Positions 62,901 through 64,000 of a DNA stretch of 64,000 bases are shown one piece after another. The DNA comes from RHLJ01 sp965601955. Lineage in GTDB: Bacteria > Bacteroidota > Rhodothermia > Balneolales > Balneolaceae. The translations under genes and the position numbers were made by a program. The stretch's first letter is position 1. Each line of letters starts with the position of its first letter. The stretch is from the NCBI GenBank assembly GCA_965601955.1, contig OZ271855.1, positions 2,356,001 to 2,420,000 of the forward strand, given 5' to 3'. Below the pieces are notes generated by a model, which saw nothing but the letters and a program-made list of their open reading frames with translations, was not told the DNA's origin and ran no database searches.

Positions 62901-64000
62901 ACCCTGGCTTTTGAAACGTCATAGTCAAAAACAACTTGATTCGTTTCGTATCCATTGTCTATCTGGATTTTTGTTACAGGATAGTCTTTTAGATTTCCGG
63001 AAATTTGCTCGTCAATTCTTTTATATAGAGTTAGCTCTGTAGCGTCTTTCATTGCTCCGGTATCATCGTAGGTCACAATTATATCTCCAGAAACCAGGTC
63101 TGATCTTTGATTACCTGTTGCTCTAATATTTTCATTATTGCCGATATCAGTATATCCGGTTATCAATCCGTTTTTTATGTTGGCAATTCTTAGATTTTTT
63201 ATAGGTGAAAATTGAGTACAGCTTGGAGGATTTGTACAAGTATCAGTATTGTATGTTATAAACTCTTTACCCGCCTGAATTGAGTAGTAATCTATTACTT
63301 TATTTGTGCCCGGATCCATATTACCATAACTGGTTATAGAACCATCTATTTCTCTGTAATACCCTTTCCTTCCAAAAAGAAAAATATTCTTAAATGCATC
63401 AGTATAGAGGCGAGTATCAATTGAGAAATGATCATTGATATATACTGCGGACTTCCAGGCGTTAGTGTTTGGATCATAAAGTTTATATGAACCATCTTCT
63501 AAATGGTAGTCATATACTCTTTTGATTATTAAATCATTGCTTAATGAATGGGTAAACATATCTTCAGTGAAGGTCCCGGTTGATTCGTTAAAAGAAACAC
63601 CGTCAAATCTATATGCCTTTGCATCGTTTCCTTCTCCACTATTAGCAAAGCGTATAAGTTCATTATTTACGAAGGAAACTCCAGCTCCTGTTTGAGTAAT
63701 GTTTCCGACATTTTTGCCAAATTGCATTGAGTAGTCTTCTCCCAATTTAAAAATGGATTCATTGGCTCCATTTAGAGACAAAGAAAAGAGAGAATTACCA
63801 GCCGAGATATAATTTCTTGCGTTAAGTCCTGAATTTGTTACACTGCTTTGTAGAGAAGTATTGTAGGTTTTGGAAGCCCATTTGTTCAACTCATCCAAAT
63901 AAAACAGGGTTAACGCATCATTTCCGGATTTACCCTCATCATCAATTACAAAATAATTGCTAGTTCCTCCTATAAAGGTGTCATTACCAGAACCATCTGT
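56954..64000 (-). CDS. RHS/YD-repeat protein with C39/papain-like cysteine-peptidase C-terminus (5' end outside the window)
   Basis: Giant secreted RHS protein. The reading frame stays open to the right edge, so the 5' end is missing; the first ATG/TTG-like codon inside (TTG at 63898) is not a real start. From N to C: at the edge a GSGNDTFIGG stretch like an RTX repeat (about 63960-64000); beta-rich regions (62.0-63.9 kb); a LamG/concanavalin-like sandwich (61.5-62.0 kb); a carbohydrate-binding-like module (60.8-61.3 kb); YD repeats (60.0-60.8 and 58.8-59.6 kb); a Bacteroidota GFHAKSG coat-hanger-like segment (59.65-59.8 kb); a prepeptidase-type domain (58.2-58.6 kb); the RHS core end GLHYFGSRYYDASLGRWSA (57.92-58.07 kb); a Gly/Ala-rich hydrophobic region; and a peptidase (56957-57430) with FDCGPA Cys, GHSVVV His and MDPAS Asp. 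Confidence 0.85.
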   Translation of the reverse strand, partial: TDGSGNDTFIGGTSNYFVIDDEGKSGNDALTLFYLDELNKWASKTYNTSLQSSVTNSGLNARNYISAGNSLFSLSLNGANESIFKLGEDYSMQFGKNVGNITQTGAGVSFVNNELIRFANSGEGNDAKAYRFDGVSFNESTGTFTEDMFTHSLSNDLIIKRVYDYHLEDGSYKLYDPNTNAWKSAVYINDHFSIDTRLYTDAFKNIFLFGRKGYYREIDGSITSYGNMDPGTNKVIDYYSIQAGKEFITYNTDTCTNPPSCTQFSPIKNLRIANIKNGLITGYTDIGNNENIRATGNQRSDLVSGDIIVTYDDTGAMKDATELTLYKRIDEQISGNLKDYPVTKIQIDNGYETNQVVFDYDVSKARVGVSGYIAEYNKVTTKAGNPAEGRTEHYFFNGLSNSELTVDFPTTGPTNAEDHLSLVKGSIYKTRVYATTSGGSPISETTNYFEVTEKAIERASDSEQLEIAYYVRQTKTENTTEGVTTFVNTFYNSENGLSERSESRDYTTDGTEVINISEKIFAFEKYTNLKTDNILSYSVEDIIKIKTDLITSTETVTSKIVSTWKDWGAGKWSPHKTYIWDGSGSEVFNYTSWSGAGEPSSGWLKSGEIISRDNFGLDTEIKNAEGIDHSTIYGFNSTKVVADFTNAQLSEVRADGFDDISSPFSSLLGWAQYQGGSWTIEDGRLKAYKASSSGYLQATSGINHANSIIEFDVKFISGSSSDWMGLQFRLGDIEYATFDDGNYLKITKGGALSINRMTSTLASGTISGSTSIWRHVRLYSKSDGTINVYVDGELIANATNTSGVNNLYYGFIINGATVLIDNFRVYPNDAIANSIGYDPDYLHIREVVNSEGFQAQIIRDENQRIVEFLDNNGLVTSINSLVQSRQVTNNKFSATTPNATYQVSFPSYNAIRNSGGEYGNIANPDYWDVESGATIGRSKGEGYSGLYSLKYTTTSSGELSQTIERNDFLWEDKRYFVRFWIQKQQPFFTANPTITVSLEKTGSAVTSQTSFTLTTTDWYLFEAELNSEPGQFVNWNDITQQSKLVIKTNTNNMPLLIDDIYVGEMQYEGESRPGYFVSFSNGSGNPIQNQVWNGTDYTVSHIEYDDLGRQTKSWRPYSYATGNSYDSGYSIHASNHYVSGSSLYSETTYNADPLSRVESEIPFSNSTESIDYTYGPSESLHGINRRVQRVTDLGGMVTKMYFDNQGATIRSESGVGTADHIVTEREYDPFTRSEEIRPPNYFTPPGTSSASDWVTTTNYNFKGLPATVYNPDSGWEESGFNLSSATMTYNGLGQLRFSKTTTQEFNGLISYTSYDNLGRPTISGEAINSSPSGYETDELTYISVTEYDQEPVSTNFPWSLFSSQLSGIDQDNILNAVSAEAYKTTGKSAAGDLELSSATITLDLPKVEVVGDINVAGTGDYDIESGGSLELSSGERISIKDGFHAKSGSSFRASINSAYSDIDNNQQWQATFFSYDFDKRPTKKWILTQGKPELRTEISYQYNDANQVIRQHTKVGDSQNLYHFYTYDNQGRIKKVYAGISEVRSSTPLITYSYDIEGKVTQKIVSGASKASTYYTYDNKGRLKQIDADNSEFLHILSYNTDGTISSIASDNDLNNTTNYSYDNLDRMTAADVAGSNSYDVKGITYDKHGNILTLDRYKGSASLVDDLTYSYSEGTNQLSSLSDAVSTTGESWDAEDATFAYDIDGRLVGNTKTGGGNLNSISYGTSTLPIQMKLDGSIEASYLYNSSGWRIHKKVVDTNTSTTLEEEYYIMDGGRNLAVTDENGNIEYWNLYGNGLFGKMMPDILNTAGAISSESESNNTEATADGPIGTNTDGITGPGETDWFYFEITKAGSVTVNAITEGYSGSSQPLDWTVYKDGTSIKSGTGSSSVTVSPGTYHIKVTPTQGVTASDYIDLILTPSDYEETFYYVYDHVGSVRSVYNSSNQNVAKYDYYPYGLVMSSNVTETTKEGFTGKEQDDETGLHYFGSRYYDASLGRWSAIDPAGQFATPYGYSGNPLSYVDADGNLAWFIPIIIGAIVNVSVQAAMGNVDSFGQALGYAAVGAASAALGAGIGNGISAALGGARFGAGFAASFSGNGTLAASGINGVASSFMTGAAIGSSAGFGVGFTTGFGNSLVSGNTFGESLNPGLDYGWKGVVSGGLIGGIGGGIKAKRDGRRFFDGATVEDEILVDREIPFVKQKAQFDCGPAICEAVSSARGNTISQEEIRRALGGDPNLDPIIDKEIYDELTSRLNLRSAIRVPYGADPNEVVSYLELGGDVIYNIKAQPGLGHSVVVNRITQRTITKISGRVITRTIVHVMDPASNSQYKRIGIGTLKNAFSTFLIAPK

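Noticed and set aside
63896..63898. TTG as start codon of the RHS gene
   Set aside because: The frame is open upstream to the window edge and encodes a sensible GSGNDTFIGG sequence, so the gene is only cut by the window.

Overview
The window is a gene-dense, low-to-moderate GC chromosomal segment of a Gram-negative bacterium on the Bacteroidota/Balneolota side of the tree; a marine Balneolales-like organism is my best guess. I infer this from many lipoproteins with an LxxC-type lipobox, weak Shine-Dalgarno signals with frequent TTG/GTG starts, a Bacteroidetes-type TTG-N21-TAnnTTTG promoter in front of the tRNA gene, aminolipid-type acyltransferases, and a type IV pilus machine with fused subunits. 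No rRNA, CRISPR array, insertion sequence or prophage was seen. No stretch above 300 bases lacks a gene.

Layout. 0-4 kb: a UvrD-type helicase diverges from thymidine kinase and a NupC-type nucleoside transporter (nucleoside salvage). 4-11.5 kb: a tight operon of three parvulin-type periplasmic chaperones, a MoxR ATPase and a degenerate VWA-like membrane protein (envelope folding). 11.5-14.9 kb: a histidine phosphatase, an unknown lipoprotein/coiled-coil pair, apt and tadA. 14.9-19.5 kb: a minus-strand cluster with an OlsB/GlsB-like N-acyltransferase, a PlsC/OlsA-like O-acyltransferase, a DinB-fold protein and an unusual 812-residue hydrolase-like/DedA/ATP-grasp fusion; probably aminolipid synthesis and modification. 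19.6-20.4 kb: an alpha/beta hydrolase. 20.4-30.8 kb: a nearly complete type IV pilus operon on the minus strand: two atypical pilins, PilC, PilB, a cyclic-nucleotide-binding protein, PilT, fused PilM-N, fused PilO-P, and a secretin with a SPOR-like tail.

31-40.5 kb: MFS and MATE transporters, an Ig-like lipoprotein, a SUI1/YciH protein, a small metallopeptidase, a DUF4920-like protein, a membrane protein, a BNR/sialidase-like lipoprotein, an RhlE-like DEAD-box helicase and an FKBP lipoprotein. 40.7-50.2 kb: parA, a ribbon-helix-helix gene, then recC, recB and recD on one strand. 50.3-53.9 kb: thioesterase, stand-alone HPt protein, OmpR-type regulator, histidine kinase and an unknown protein. 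54-56.3 kb: duplicated-domain lipoprotein, galE, a palindromic repeat and tRNA-Leu(CAA). 56.3-64 kb: a giant RHS protein running off the right edge, with a C39/papain-like cysteine-peptidase C-terminus and an overlapping downstream lipoprotein gene that looks like its immunity partner.

The most unusual material is the pilus operon with non-canonical pilins, the aminolipid/DedA/ATP-grasp cluster, and the RHS-peptidase/lipoprotein pair. Functions come from motifs and domain order read by eye; no database search was run.
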